Below are positions 33,532-41,529 of a stretch of DNA of 64,000 nt, one piece after another (position 1 is the stretch's first letter; every line of letters begins with the position of its first letter). Where the stretch lies: positions 2,480,001-2,544,000 of the forward strand of contig NZ_CP019304.1 of the NCBI RefSeq assembly GCF_001969265.1. Reading direction: 5' to 3'. The position numbers were made by a program, and so were the translations under genes. The notes under the pieces are model-generated. The model saw only the letters and a program-made list of their open reading frames with translations, was not told the DNA's origin and did not search any database. This DNA comes from Arthrobacter sp. QXT-31. Its GTDB lineage: Bacteria; Actinomycetota; Actinomycetes; Actinomycetales; Micrococcaceae.

Positions 33532-35292
33532 ATGACCAGAATCTTCAACAATCCAGCGGACTTCGCCGAGGAAGCCCTTGCCGGCTTCTGCGATCTTCAC
33601 TCCGGACTGGTCCGCCAGGTTCCCGGCGGCGCCGTGCGCCGCCACCGGCCGGCGGCCCCGAAGGTGGCGGTTCTCGCCGGCGGCGGGTCAGGCCACTACC
33701 CGGCCTTCGCCGGGCTCATCGGCCCCGGCTTTGCCGACGGCGCGGTGGTGGGGAACATCTTCACGTCACCCTCCGCGCAGCAGGCCTACGCCGTGGCCAA
33801 GGCCGCGGACAGCGGCGCCGGCGTGGTGTTCACCTACGGCAACTACGCCGGCGACGTGATGAACTTCGGCATGGCCAGCGAGCGGCTGGCCGCCGAGGGC
33901 ATCGCCGTCGAGAACGTCCTGGTGACGGACGACGTCGCCAGCGCCCCGCCGTCGGAAGCGTCCAAGCGCCGCGGCATTGCCGGGGACTTCACGGTCTTCA
34001 AGGTCATGGGGGCAGCCGCGGAAGCCGGGGCAGACCTGGCCGAGGTTGTCCGCCTGGGCCGCAAGGCCAACAGCCTCACCCGGACCATCGGCAGCGCCTT
34101 TGCCGGCTGCACCTTCCCCGGCGCCGATGCACCGCTCTTCTCACTGACTGAAGGGCAGATGGGGCTGGGCCTGGGGATCCACGGCGAGCCCGGCCTCTTC
34201 GACACGGACCTTCCGCCGGCCGCGGACCTGGGCCGCGAGCTGGTCACCCGTGTGCTGGCCGAAACCCCGGACGGGGCAGGGCAGCGGATCGCGGTGATCC
34301 TCAACGGACTGGGCTCCACCAAGCATGAGGAACTGTTCGTGCTGTGGGGGACCGTTGCACCGCTGCTCCGCGACGCCGGCTACACCCTGGTGCTGCCGGA
34401 AGTGGGCGAGCTGGTCACCAGTCTGGACATGGCCGGCGTGTCCCTCACGGTCACCTGGCTGGATGATGAACTGGAGCCGCTCTGGGCCGCGCCGGCGGAA
34501 ACGCCGGCGTACCGCCGCGGAATCACCGCGGCACAGTCGGGCAGCATCCTCGCCTCCGAGGCGGCCGACGACGACAGCACCGCCGTCGCCTTCACCGCCA
34601 CCGCTTCCTCCCGCGGGTATGCAGCCGCGTGCGTCGCCGCACTGGAGTCGGCGCGTGATCTCCTGCATGCGGAGGAGCCGCGGCTGGGCGACATGGATGC
34701 GATCGCGGGCGACGGCGACCACGGACGCGGCATGGTCAGGGGCGTCGACGCAGCCGTGGCCGCCGCCGCGGACGCCCTCGCCCGGGGTGCCGGTGCGGGA
34801 GACGTCCTGGCCGCCGCCGGGGATGCCTGGGCGGACCGCGCGGGCGGCACGTCGGGAGTCCTCTGGGGTGCCGGCCTGCGTGCCCTCGGCGAGTCGCTGG
34901 GCAACAGCGAGGTTCCGGGAGCCGCCGATCTATCGGCAGCCGTGACCGCGTTTGCCGGCCGCATCACCGGCCTTGGCAAGGCCGAGCTTGGGGACAAGAC
35001 CATGGTGGATGCGCTGCTTCCGTTCGCCGAAACCCTGGCCCGCCGGGCCGGGGAAGGCGCCGGGGCCGAGGCGGCCTGGGAGGAAGCCGCTGCCGCTTCG
35101 ACGGCAGCCGCCGCTGCCACCGCCACACTGCGCCCGCTGAAGGGCCGCGCCCGTCCGCTCGCGGAGAAGAGCCTGGGCACTGCTGATCCGGGTGCCACGT
35201 CCCTGGCCATGGTCTTCACCGTCCTGGGCAAGCACCTGGCCAGCGAAGCGGCCGTGCCCGCTGCGCGCACCGAAGCGGGGGCCGCGGTATGA
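33532..35292 (+). CDS. DhaK-DhaL fused dihydroxyacetone-type kinase (ketose kinase)
   Basis: 586 residues from ATG at 33532, the first ATG that fits MTRIFNNPADF; the frame upstream is antisense to nothing real. DhaK domain (1-325) with GGGSGHYPAF and GIHGEP, where His217 forms the hemiaminal with the ketose carbonyl; DhaL domain (about 365-575) with the Mg-ATP motif GDGDHG (393-398), GGTSGVLWG and PGATSLAMVF. ATP-dependent one-chain form, as in Citrobacter DAK. It phosphorylates dihydroxyacetone or short ketoses such as erythrulose or apulose. Overlaps the RpiB gene by 4 nt. Context favours a C4-C5 ketose. Confidence 0.94.
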   Translation: MTRIFNNPADFAEEALAGFCDLHSGLVRQVPGGAVRRHRPAAPKVAVLAGGGSGHYPAFAGLIGPGFADGAVVGNIFTSPSAQQAYAVAKAADSGAGVVFTYGNYAGDVMNFGMASERLAAEGIAVENVLVTDDVASAPPSEASKRRGIAGDFTVFKVMGAAAEAGADLAEVVRLGRKANSLTRTIGSAFAGCTFPGADAPLFSLTEGQMGLGLGIHGEPGLFDTDLPPAADLGRELVTRVLAETPDGAGQRIAVILNGLGSTKHEELFVLWGTVAPLLRDAGYTLVLPEVGELVTSLDMAGVSLTVTWLDDELEPLWAAPAETPAYRRGITAAQSGSILASEAADDDSTAVAFTATASSRGYAAACVAALESARDLLHAEEPRLGDMDAIAGDGDHGRGMVRGVDAAVAAAADALARGAGAGDVLAAAGDAWADRAGGTSGVLWGAGLRALGESLGNSEVPGAADLSAAVTAFAGRITGLGKAELGDKTMVDALLPFAETLARRAGEGAGAEAAWEEAAAASTAAAAATATLRPLKGRARPLAEKSLGTADPGATSLAMVFTVLGKHLASEAAVPAARTEAGAAV

Positions 35293-35780
35293 CCGCCGCA
35301 GCAGGCCGCCCCGTACTGCGGATCATCGCCGGCGCCGACGAGGCCGGTGTCGACTACAAGGACCGCATCCTGGAGGATCTCCATGCCGATGCCCGGGTTG
35401 CGGAGGTGATCGATGTCGGGGTCAACCGCACCGACGAGCCGGACGAGTTCAGCAAGCCATATCCCCATGTCGGCATCACTGCAGGGGAAATGATCCGGGA
35501 CGGGCACGCGGACCGGGCCATCCTGTTCTGCGGGACCGGGATCGGCGTGGCGATCGCCGCCAACAAGGTGGCGGGCGTGCGGGCAGCCACAGCCCACGAC
35601 TCCTTCTCGGTGGAGCGGTCCGTGCTGTCCAACAACTGCCAGGTCCTCACCATGGGGCAGCGGGTGGTCGGGCTGGAGCTGGCACGCAGGCTCGCGCGGG
35701 AATGGGTGGGTTACACCTTCGACCCCGAGTCGGCGTCGGCCGGAAAGCTGACCGTGCTCAGCGATTACGAGGGGTGCTGA
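35289..35780 (+). CDS. RpiB/LacAB-family sugar-phosphate isomerase
   Basis: 163 residues; ATG overlaps the kinase stop (ATGA). RpiB fold: IIAGADEAGVDYKDRILEDL, then LFCGTGIGVAIAANK with catalytic Cys81, and NNCQVLTMGQRVVG, the conserved C-terminal block. Ribose-5-phosphate isomerase is the family name, but relatives act on erythrulose-4-phosphate (EryI, DerI) and galactose-6-phosphate. Here, after a DAK-type kinase, an erythrulose-phosphate or similar substrate is likely. Last gene of the operon; it converges on a Moco-oxidoreductase gene 6 nt away. Confidence 0.93.
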   Translation: MTAAAGRPVLRIIAGADEAGVDYKDRILEDLHADARVAEVIDVGVNRTDEPDEFSKPYPHVGITAGEMIRDGHADRAILFCGTGIGVAIAANKVAGVRAATAHDSFSVERSVLSNNCQVLTMGQRVVGLELARRLAREWVGYTFDPESASAGKLTVLSDYEGC

Positions 35781-35786
35781 GCACAC

Positions 35787-36911
35787 TTACTCGACGATGA
35801 CCCGGATCCGCTGCACCGTGTTGTTGCCCATGCCCTGGTAATTCCAGTGCTGCCCCAGCGGCTGCACGGCGCCGGTGGCGTCGGTGGCCCGGCAGGCCAA
35901 CTCGTGGTGGCCGGGGTCTGCCACCCAGGGCAGGCTCCAGCCGCGCCACGCAAAGGCACCGGCAGGCTTGTCCAGCTGGGCCGGGACCCACTTGCCGTCG
36001 ATGCCGACCTCCACCTTTGTCACGGCGCCCTCACCGGACCACGCCCGGCCCTGCAGCATGACCGGCCCCCGCGGCAGGTACCTGCGGCGGGTGAAGAAGT
36101 CAGGGATGCCAGGCGGAACCATCAGCGACCGGACCCTGATCCGCGAAACCGGAGTGCCGGCGTCGTCCGCGTTGTGCTGGTAGCGGTAGGCGACCGACTG
36201 CTGGAAGCCGGTGAACGGCGTCGTGACCACCTGGATGGACTGCAGCCACTTGACGCTGGCCATGCCGTACCACCCGGGGACCACCAGCCGCAGCGGATAG
36301 CCATGCTGCGGCGGCAGTTCGTTGCCGTTCATCTTGTAAGCAAGGACGACGTCGGCCCGGGACGCCTCCGAAATCGGCAGGCTGCGCGCGTACTGCTGCC
36401 GGACGCCGCCCTGGATTCCGGCGTCGAGGCCCGTGAACACCACCTCGACGGCTTCGGGCTCGACCCCGGCCTGGCCCAGCAGGTATGCCAGCGGCACACC
36501 GGTCCACACCGCCGTTCCCACGCCCTCCAGCGTCCAGGGCTGGCTGAGCGGCCGCGGCCTCAGCAGTGAACGCCCGTTGCCCGCGCACTCCATGGTCACC
36601 TGGACGCTGATGGCCGGGTCGCGCTTCAGCGCCGCGAGACTCAGTTCCATCGCCCGCTCCACAGCCCCGCCGATCCGCAGGTGCCACGCGCCGCTGACCT
36701 GCGGAATATCGAAGTGCGTCAGCACATAATGCAGCCCCGGCGGGGTGACGTCCTCGCGCAGGGCCTCGAGCGGCATCGAGTGGTTCCGTACGGCGAGCTG
36801 CAGTTCCTCCCTGGTAAGGGGACCGTGGGTGGGTTCACCGGAATGGGGTGTCAAACCGGACTGCGGTACGGGGCGGGCGGATGGTCGGCGTCGGTAGATC
36901 AGCTTGGACAT
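35787..36911 (-). CDS. molybdopterin-dependent sulfite-oxidase-family oxidoreductase
   Basis: 374 residues from ATG at 36911. Oxidoreductase molybdopterin domain with the Mo-ligating Cys109 in VTMECAGNGRS, GGVRQQYARSLPIS, GYPLRLVVPGWYGMASVKWL, and a C-terminal Mo-co dimerisation Ig-like domain (KVEVGIDGKW, PGHHELACRATDATG). Same architecture as plant sulfite oxidase: no haem domain. No Tat signal is visible, so a cytoplasmic location is likely. Oxidises sulfite or a related sulfur or organic substrate. Convergent with the RpiB gene. Confidence 0.9.
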   Translation of the reverse strand: MSKLIYRRRPSARPVPQSGLTPHSGEPTHGPLTREELQLAVRNHSMPLEALREDVTPPGLHYVLTHFDIPQVSGAWHLRIGGAVERAMELSLAALKRDPAISVQVTMECAGNGRSLLRPRPLSQPWTLEGVGTAVWTGVPLAYLLGQAGVEPEAVEVVFTGLDAGIQGGVRQQYARSLPISEASRADVVLAYKMNGNELPPQHGYPLRLVVPGWYGMASVKWLQSIQVVTTPFTGFQQSVAYRYQHNADDAGTPVSRIRVRSLMVPPGIPDFFTRRRYLPRGPVMLQGRAWSGEGAVTKVEVGIDGKWVPAQLDKPAGAFAWRGWSLPWVADPGHHELACRATDATGAVQPLGQHWNYQGMGNNTVQRIRVIVE

Positions 36912-37038
36912 GGCCTTGCGATTCTGCTCGGTGCTGCGGTTTTGTCTGGCGTTGCGGGATGCTGCCAGGGTGCAGCTGCTGTTGGGCGTGCTCCTCCTCA
37001 CAGGTTTACGCCGCACACATTTGGCCGTCAACCGCCCG

Positions 37039-37888
37039 CTACAGCTGCGGCAGTTTCACCAGTTCCTCGAGTGCCATCGGGTCCTGCCCGGTGAGCCCGT
37101 GCACGTCCGACGTCGCCCCGGCCAGCTCGCCCGCGGCAATCGCCGTGTAGGTGCTGACCCACGCCTCCACCTGCCATGCCGGCGCGCCGTAGGACGCGCG
37201 GGAAGCGAACGCCTCCTCAACGGTTTCGTGGTGGTACGTGACTGTCCGGCCGGTGGAGCGGGTGAGCACCTCGGCGGCGTGCGCCAGTGAGATGTCCTCC
37301 GGGCCGGTCAGGTCATAGGTGGCCCCGGCGTGGACGGCGGGGTCGCGCAGCACGGCCAGGGCGGCACGGGCAATGTCCTCCCGGGCGACGGCGGCCATCA
37401 CGCCGTCGCCGGCCGGACCCCGGATGACGCCGTCTTCTCCCGCCAGCATGGGCAGGAAATCCAGGTAGAAGTTGTCCCGCAGGAACGTGAAATCCATCCC
37501 GGAGGCCCTGATCCGCTCCTCGGTGGCGTAGTGGTCTCGGCAGCGTGAAGGTGCAGTCGGGCGCCGCCCCGAAGAAGGACGTGTACACGATGTGCTGGAC
37601 GCCGGCCTCCGCCGCGGCGTCCACGAAGGCGTAATGCTGCTGCAGCCGGTCCTCCGCTTCTGCCGCTGACACCATGAACAGCACCTTGACCCCTTCCAGG
37701 GCCGGCCGTGAGAGCACCGGGTCCCCGTAGCTGACCGTCGCCGCCGGGGCATCCGTCAGGTCCGGCGCCCGGCGGGTATCACGCACCAGCAGACGCTGGG
37801 AGAACCCGGCGTCGGCCAGCTGCCGGGCCACCATCCCGCCCAGGACCCCGGTGGAGCCGGTGATGGCAAGGTCTGGAAGATCGCTCAT
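37039..37888 (-). pseudogene. NAD(P)-binding NmrA/SDR-a5 family gene with a frameshift
   Basis: The reading starts at ATG 37888 (SDLPDLAITGSTGVLGGMVARQL, an NAD(P) Rossmann start of the QorB/NmrA type) and stays sensible to about 37544 (IVYTSFFGAAPDCTFTL). From about 37540 the sensible sequence moves to another frame: RDHYATEERIRASGMDFTFLRDNFYLDFLPM, then GVMAAVAREDIARAALAVL and YDLTGPEDISLAHAAEVL, ending at 37039. One extra or two missing bases near 37538-37543 explain it. Joined, the product would be about 283 residues, the normal length. Either a recent inactivation or an assembly error. Intact homologues reduce quinones or act as redox sensors. Confidence 0.85.
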
Positions 37889-37894
37889 ATGCTC

Positions 37895-38899
37895 CTAAGC
37901 CTCGCGCGTTGCGGGGGACTTGGTCTGGGCCGGGTCCCGTTCAGCGAGGGCTCCGACGGCGGCGTCGATCTTCTTCAGGACGTCCGGTTCGAGGCGGACA
38001 CCGGCGGCCGCGGCGCTGTCGGCCACCTGTTCGGGCCGGGAGGCGCCGACGATCGCCGATGCTACGTTCGGGTTCTGCAGTACCCAGGCCACGGCCAGCT
38101 GCGGCATGGTCAGGCCGGCTTCCTCGGCCACGGGCCGCAGCTCCTGCACGGCGGCGAGGACGTCGTCCCGCATCCAGCGCTGGATCATCTTGGCGCCGCC
38201 CTTGTCGTCGGTGGCCCGGCTGCCCTCCGGGAGGGGCTGGCCGGGCAGGTACTTGCCGCTCAGCACGCCCTGCGCCATCGGGGACCAGACGATCTGGGAA
38301 ACACCCAGCTCCTCGGACGCCGGGACCACTTCCTCCTCGATGACCCGCCACAGCATGGAGTACTGCGGCTGGTTGGAGATCAGCTGGAAGCCCAGTTCCT
38401 TGGCCAGGGCATGGCCGTTGCGCAGCTGCTCGGCGGTCCACTCGCTGACGCCGATGTACAGGGCCTTTCCCTGCCGGACGATATCCGCGAACGCCTGCAT
38501 GGTTTCCTCAAGCGGCGTTTCGTAGTCGTAGCGGTGCGCCTGGTACAGGTCCACGTAGTCCGTCTGCAGCCGGCTGAGGGAACCGTCAATGGATTCCATG
38601 ATGTGCTTGCGCGACAGGCCCACGTCGTTCTTGCCTTTGGGGCCAGTGGGACCGAACACCTTCGTGAAGATTTCAACCGACTGCCGGCGTTCGCCCTTGA
38701 GCGCTTCGCCCAGGACAGTTTCCGCCGCGGTGTTGGCGTACACGTCAGCCGTGTCGAACGTGCTGATGCCGGCGTCCAATGCCGCCCGCACGCACTGGGT
38801 GGCGACGTCGTTCTCCACCTGGGAGCCATGCGTGAGCCAGTTGCCGAACGTGATTTCTGAGATCTTGAAGCCGCTGTTTCCGAGGTATCTGAATTCCAT
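37895..38899 (-). CDS. aldo/keto reductase (Kv-beta/YghZ-like)
   Basis: 334 residues from ATG at 38899 (GTG at 38908 is the alternative). AKR TIM barrel: MEFRYLGNSGFKISEITFGNW, catalytic tetrad region TFDTADVYANTAAE with Asp and Tyr, Lys in EIFTKV, His in DLYQAHRYD, and the NADPH loop ASAIVGASRPEQV. Voltage-gated K+ channel beta-subunit-like branch. Cytosolic NADPH-dependent carbonyl reductase; substrate not known. Its stop is 6 nt from the start of the frameshifted NmrA gene, so both redox genes were one transcript. Confidence 0.93.
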   Translation of the reverse strand: MEFRYLGNSGFKISEITFGNWLTHGSQVENDVATQCVRAALDAGISTFDTADVYANTAAETVLGEALKGERRQSVEIFTKVFGPTGPKGKNDVGLSRKHIMESIDGSLSRLQTDYVDLYQAHRYDYETPLEETMQAFADIVRQGKALYIGVSEWTAEQLRNGHALAKELGFQLISNQPQYSMLWRVIEEEVVPASEELGVSQIVWSPMAQGVLSGKYLPGQPLPEGSRATDDKGGAKMIQRWMRDDVLAAVQELRPVAEEAGLTMPQLAVAWVLQNPNVASAIVGASRPEQVADSAAAAGVRLEPDVLKKIDAAVGALAERDPAQTKSPATREA

Positions 38900-38938
38900 G
38901 GGCTTCACGCTAGCGGAGATGGTTGCTCAGGGTAAGGG

Positions 38939-39715
38939 TCAGGCGCGGGTGCGGACGTCCGGGTGCTGTGCGAGCGACGTCATGGAACCCGTGTCCAGGA
39001 CAGCTGCGTGTGCGGCAACGGCAGGCTTCCGGGCTGGCCGTGGCGGCTGCGCGGACAGCGCCAGGGCGGACCGGACGGTTTCGCCCTTGCTGGCGTTGCC
39101 CTTGCCGGTGTTGCCCGAGCCGGCCGCTTCGGCCGGTACGGCGTCGTGGCGCAGGGCCGATTCCACGAGCGGCGCCACCTGCGTCACGCTGGCCGCGGCC
39201 ACATCAGGGGGCGGCAAGTCCCGCACCGTGACTTTGACTTCGGGCGCGGCAGCCCGGGCACGCGCCACCGCGCGGGCGTCGGCGGCAGCCACGGCGTCGG
39301 CCCAGTCCTTAGCGGGGACGGGCGGCACCGGACGGGCGGCCGTGACCAGGGGGTGGTGGGCGACGGCGTTGCGGAGCGCCTCCTGGAGGCCGGCGCGGGT
39401 CCGCAGTTTCTTCCAGTTGACCGGTTTTCGGGGCTCGCGGACCGGGCGCACCTTGGCGGCCTTGGCCTTTGCGGGCACCGTTTCTGCCTCAGGGGGCAGC
39501 GGACTGCCGTCGGCGGCCAGCCGCACGATCTCGACGGTTTCGTTCCTGGGAAGACGGCCGAACAGCGCCATCACGATCAGCACCACAAGGCGTCCGAGTC
39601 CCGCAATCACCAGGGTGAGCATGACGCTCACGCACAGGCCGAGGAACATGAGGAAAGCAACAGCCAGGGTGCCAAAAAAGGTCAGGTTCAGTGCAATCGT
39701 TGTCGGATCTTCCAC
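38939..39715 (-). CDS. membrane protein with long disordered cytoplasmic tail
   Basis: 258 residues from GTG at 39715 with a strong AAGGAGGGT. A double hydrophobic segment (about 8-52; ALNLTFFGTLAVAFLMFLGLC, VMLTLVIAGLGRLVVLIVMALFG) is followed by about 200 residues rich in Ala, Pro, Lys and Arg without fold signals. No family recognised. The membrane part resembles the small protein at 43667-43969 (T-L-x-F-x-GTL, then LVxxGxGRL), so the two are paralogues. Divergent from the YchJ-like gene. Confidence 0.72.
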   Translation of the reverse strand: MEDPTTIALNLTFFGTLAVAFLMFLGLCVSVMLTLVIAGLGRLVVLIVMALFGRLPRNETVEIVRLAADGSPLPPEAETVPAKAKAAKVRPVREPRKPVNWKKLRTRAGLQEALRNAVAHHPLVTAARPVPPVPAKDWADAVAAADARAVARARAAAPEVKVTVRDLPPPDVAAASVTQVAPLVESALRHDAVPAEAAGSGNTGKGNASKGETVRSALALSAQPPRPARKPAVAAHAAVLDTGSMTSLAQHPDVRTRA

Positions 39716-39918
39716 TTCACCCTCCTTACTTTTCGGCGTTCAATCCACAAGTGATTACGCCGGAAAACAGCCCCTAACCACCTTACGGACTATTTACTGC
39801 CGACATGCCCGCATGACAAGTAGCGGCAACTGTTGTTTCGAAGCTGTTATAGGACGCCGCAGTGCGCTGGCGCGGATAGGCTGTTGCAGCAAGCGACGCC
39901 AAGACTCCAAGGGGTGCC

Positions 39919-40323
39919 ATGACCGAGCCAGAATCCTTTTCCGGTAACTGCCCGTGCCTGTCCGGCGAGCAGTATTCGGACTGCTGCGGCCGGTTCCACG
40001 GCGGTGGGGCGGAGGCTGCCACTGCGGAGCAGCTGATGCGTTCCCGGTACTCCGCATTCGTCCTGCTTGATGCCGGCTACCTCCTGAAAACATGGCACCC
40101 CAGCACCCGGCCCGGGGAGCTGGAATTCGATCCGGGCCTGCAATGGCGGCGGCTGGACATCGTGTCCCTCCAACGCGGCGGCCCGCTGGACACGGAAGGC
40201 GTGGTGGAGTTCAAGGCTTACTTCCGTCATGACGGCGAGCGCGGTGTCCATCATGAAACCAGCCGCTTCCTCAGGGTGGACCGGCGCTGGTATTACGTGG
40301 ACGCCGTCGCACTTCACCGGTAG
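39919..40323 (+). CDS. YchJ-family (UPF0225) protein with SEC-C zinc motif
   Basis: 134 residues from ATG at 39919. N-terminal SEC-C motif CPCLSGEQYSDCC (CxC...CC zinc ligands) followed by AEQLMRSRYSAFVLLDAGYLLKTWHP and a NTF2-like barrel ending VDRRWYYVDA. Standard length for YchJ proteins, cytosolic, of unknown function; the zinc motif is shared with SecA and may bind ribosomes or chaperones. Single gene with its own promoter region. Confidence 0.93.
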   Translation: MTEPESFSGNCPCLSGEQYSDCCGRFHGGGAEAATAEQLMRSRYSAFVLLDAGYLLKTWHPSTRPGELEFDPGLQWRRLDIVSLQRGGPLDTEGVVEFKAYFRHDGERGVHHETSRFLRVDRRWYYVDAVALHR

Positions 40324-40384
40324 CGGAAGCTGTGATCGCCCTGCCGTGGGCCGGTTCTCCTCGCCCTTCAGTTCTGCCCGCTGC

Positions 40385-41350
40385 TCAGCGCTCCTCGTAA
40401 TCTGCCGTAGGGGTAAATCCGGCACGGTCCACCTTGCGGTGGAAGTGCATGCCGGCCATCCCGCCCAGGACGGCGCCCACCAGTGCCACCAGAGCGACCA
40501 CGACGGCGGCGATGATGCCTGTGGTGGTCACCTGGCCTTCGTTGACCGGAATCCGCGGGAAGCTGTTCAGCTGCGCCAGGATATTGAACTGCTCTCCCGC
40601 GATCATGCCGAGCACGGCCACCAGCACAGCGGCAATCGCGGCCCAGATCCATACCATGAACCCCTGCTTCGCGCCATTGAACCTGGCCATCCTGCCGGCG
40701 ACATAGCCGCCGCTGTAGTAGGAAGCAAAGAGGATGACCAGCAGGACGATGATGCCCACAATGCCCACCGTCTGGTTCGACGCGGCCTGGCCCACAGCGG
40801 CATTCACGTCAGTGTTCGTCGCAAGCCCCACGGCGGTTCCGGCCGCAGCGACCAGGGCGGTCAGCAGGACGGCCATGCCTGTGGCGGCCAGCCAGCCAAA
40901 GAACGCCGAACCGATTTTGATGCCGCCGAACGCCTCCTTTTCGCGCGCCACAGCCATTTCCCGGGTGGCAAAGGCAGGGTCGTCGGAACGAGACCTGTCC
41001 GGGGTGCCGTCCGGTTCGGTGTCCGGTGTGTAGTGGCGTTCCGCGTATGGGGCGTCCGGGCCGGTGGTGTTGAGGGCCCGGGTGTGCGTGTCCGCCGCGT
41101 CGGCAGGGCTGTTGCCGGCTGCCGAGCGCCGGGACTCGGTGGCGTCGTAGACAGGAGTGGCCTCCGTGGGAGCGTCTGCCCTACTGCGCTCCGGGGTGCC
41201 ATGACCAGCAGGGTAGGGCTCAGCCGCGCTGTGTTCGGGCCGGTTGGACTCAGGCCTGATCGGTTCGGACGTGCCTGATTCAGAGGACGTGTGCCGGGGG
41301 CGTCTGTCCCCGGAACCGATTGTGCTGCTCATCAGCGAACTCGCTTTCAT
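40385..41350 (-). CDS. TIGR04086-like membrane protein with disordered N-terminus
   Basis: 321 residues from ATG at 41350; ATG at 41332 is the alternative, and neither has a good RBS. Residues 1-140 are Pro/Ser/Glu/Arg-rich and unstructured; 148-305 hold four membrane segments (FFGWLAATGMAVLLTALVAA, VGIVGIIVLLVILFASYYSG, WIWAAIAAVLVAVLGMIAG, GIIAAVVVALVALVGAVLGG) with YYSGGYVAGRMARFNGAKQG between TM2 and TM3, a pattern shared by YrzE/TIGR04086-type proteins. Role unknown. The 5' leader lies in an inverted-repeat region (41348-41439). Confidence 0.75.
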   Translation of the reverse strand: MKASSLMSSTIGSGDRRPRHTSSESGTSEPIRPESNRPEHSAAEPYPAGHGTPERSRADAPTEATPVYDATESRRSAAGNSPADAADTHTRALNTTGPDAPYAERHYTPDTEPDGTPDRSRSDDPAFATREMAVAREKEAFGGIKIGSAFFGWLAATGMAVLLTALVAAAGTAVGLATNTDVNAAVGQAASNQTVGIVGIIVLLVILFASYYSGGYVAGRMARFNGAKQGFMVWIWAAIAAVLVAVLGMIAGEQFNILAQLNSFPRIPVNEGQVTTTGIIAAVVVALVALVGAVLGGMAGMHFHRKVDRAGFTPTADYEER

Positions 41351-41439
41351 TGAACGGACCCGGGCTCAGGGACCTGAGCCGGGCAACGCAATGCCGAGGC
41401 CAAGGCACTGGCCTCATTTCTAGCTAACTCCGTTCAATG
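41348..41439. repeat. 92-bp inverted-repeat element at the 5' end of the membrane-protein gene
   Basis: CATTGAACGGA (41348-41358) and its exact complement (41429-41439) bracket two further hairpins: 41359-41383 (CCCGGGCTCAGG against CCTGAGCCGGG, one bulge) and 41396-41415 (GAGGCCA/TGGCCTC). The left arm contains the ATG of the 40385-41350 gene, so the structure could hide its start in the mRNA. Confidence 0.7.
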
Positions 41440-41529
41440 GGCATTAGCAAGGATGCTTAGTATCTTGGTTTGGGCGCGTCTTCCCTTGTCAGAGGCGGTC
41501 TTGGGTGGTGCGGAGGCTTCCGCTGGGCG

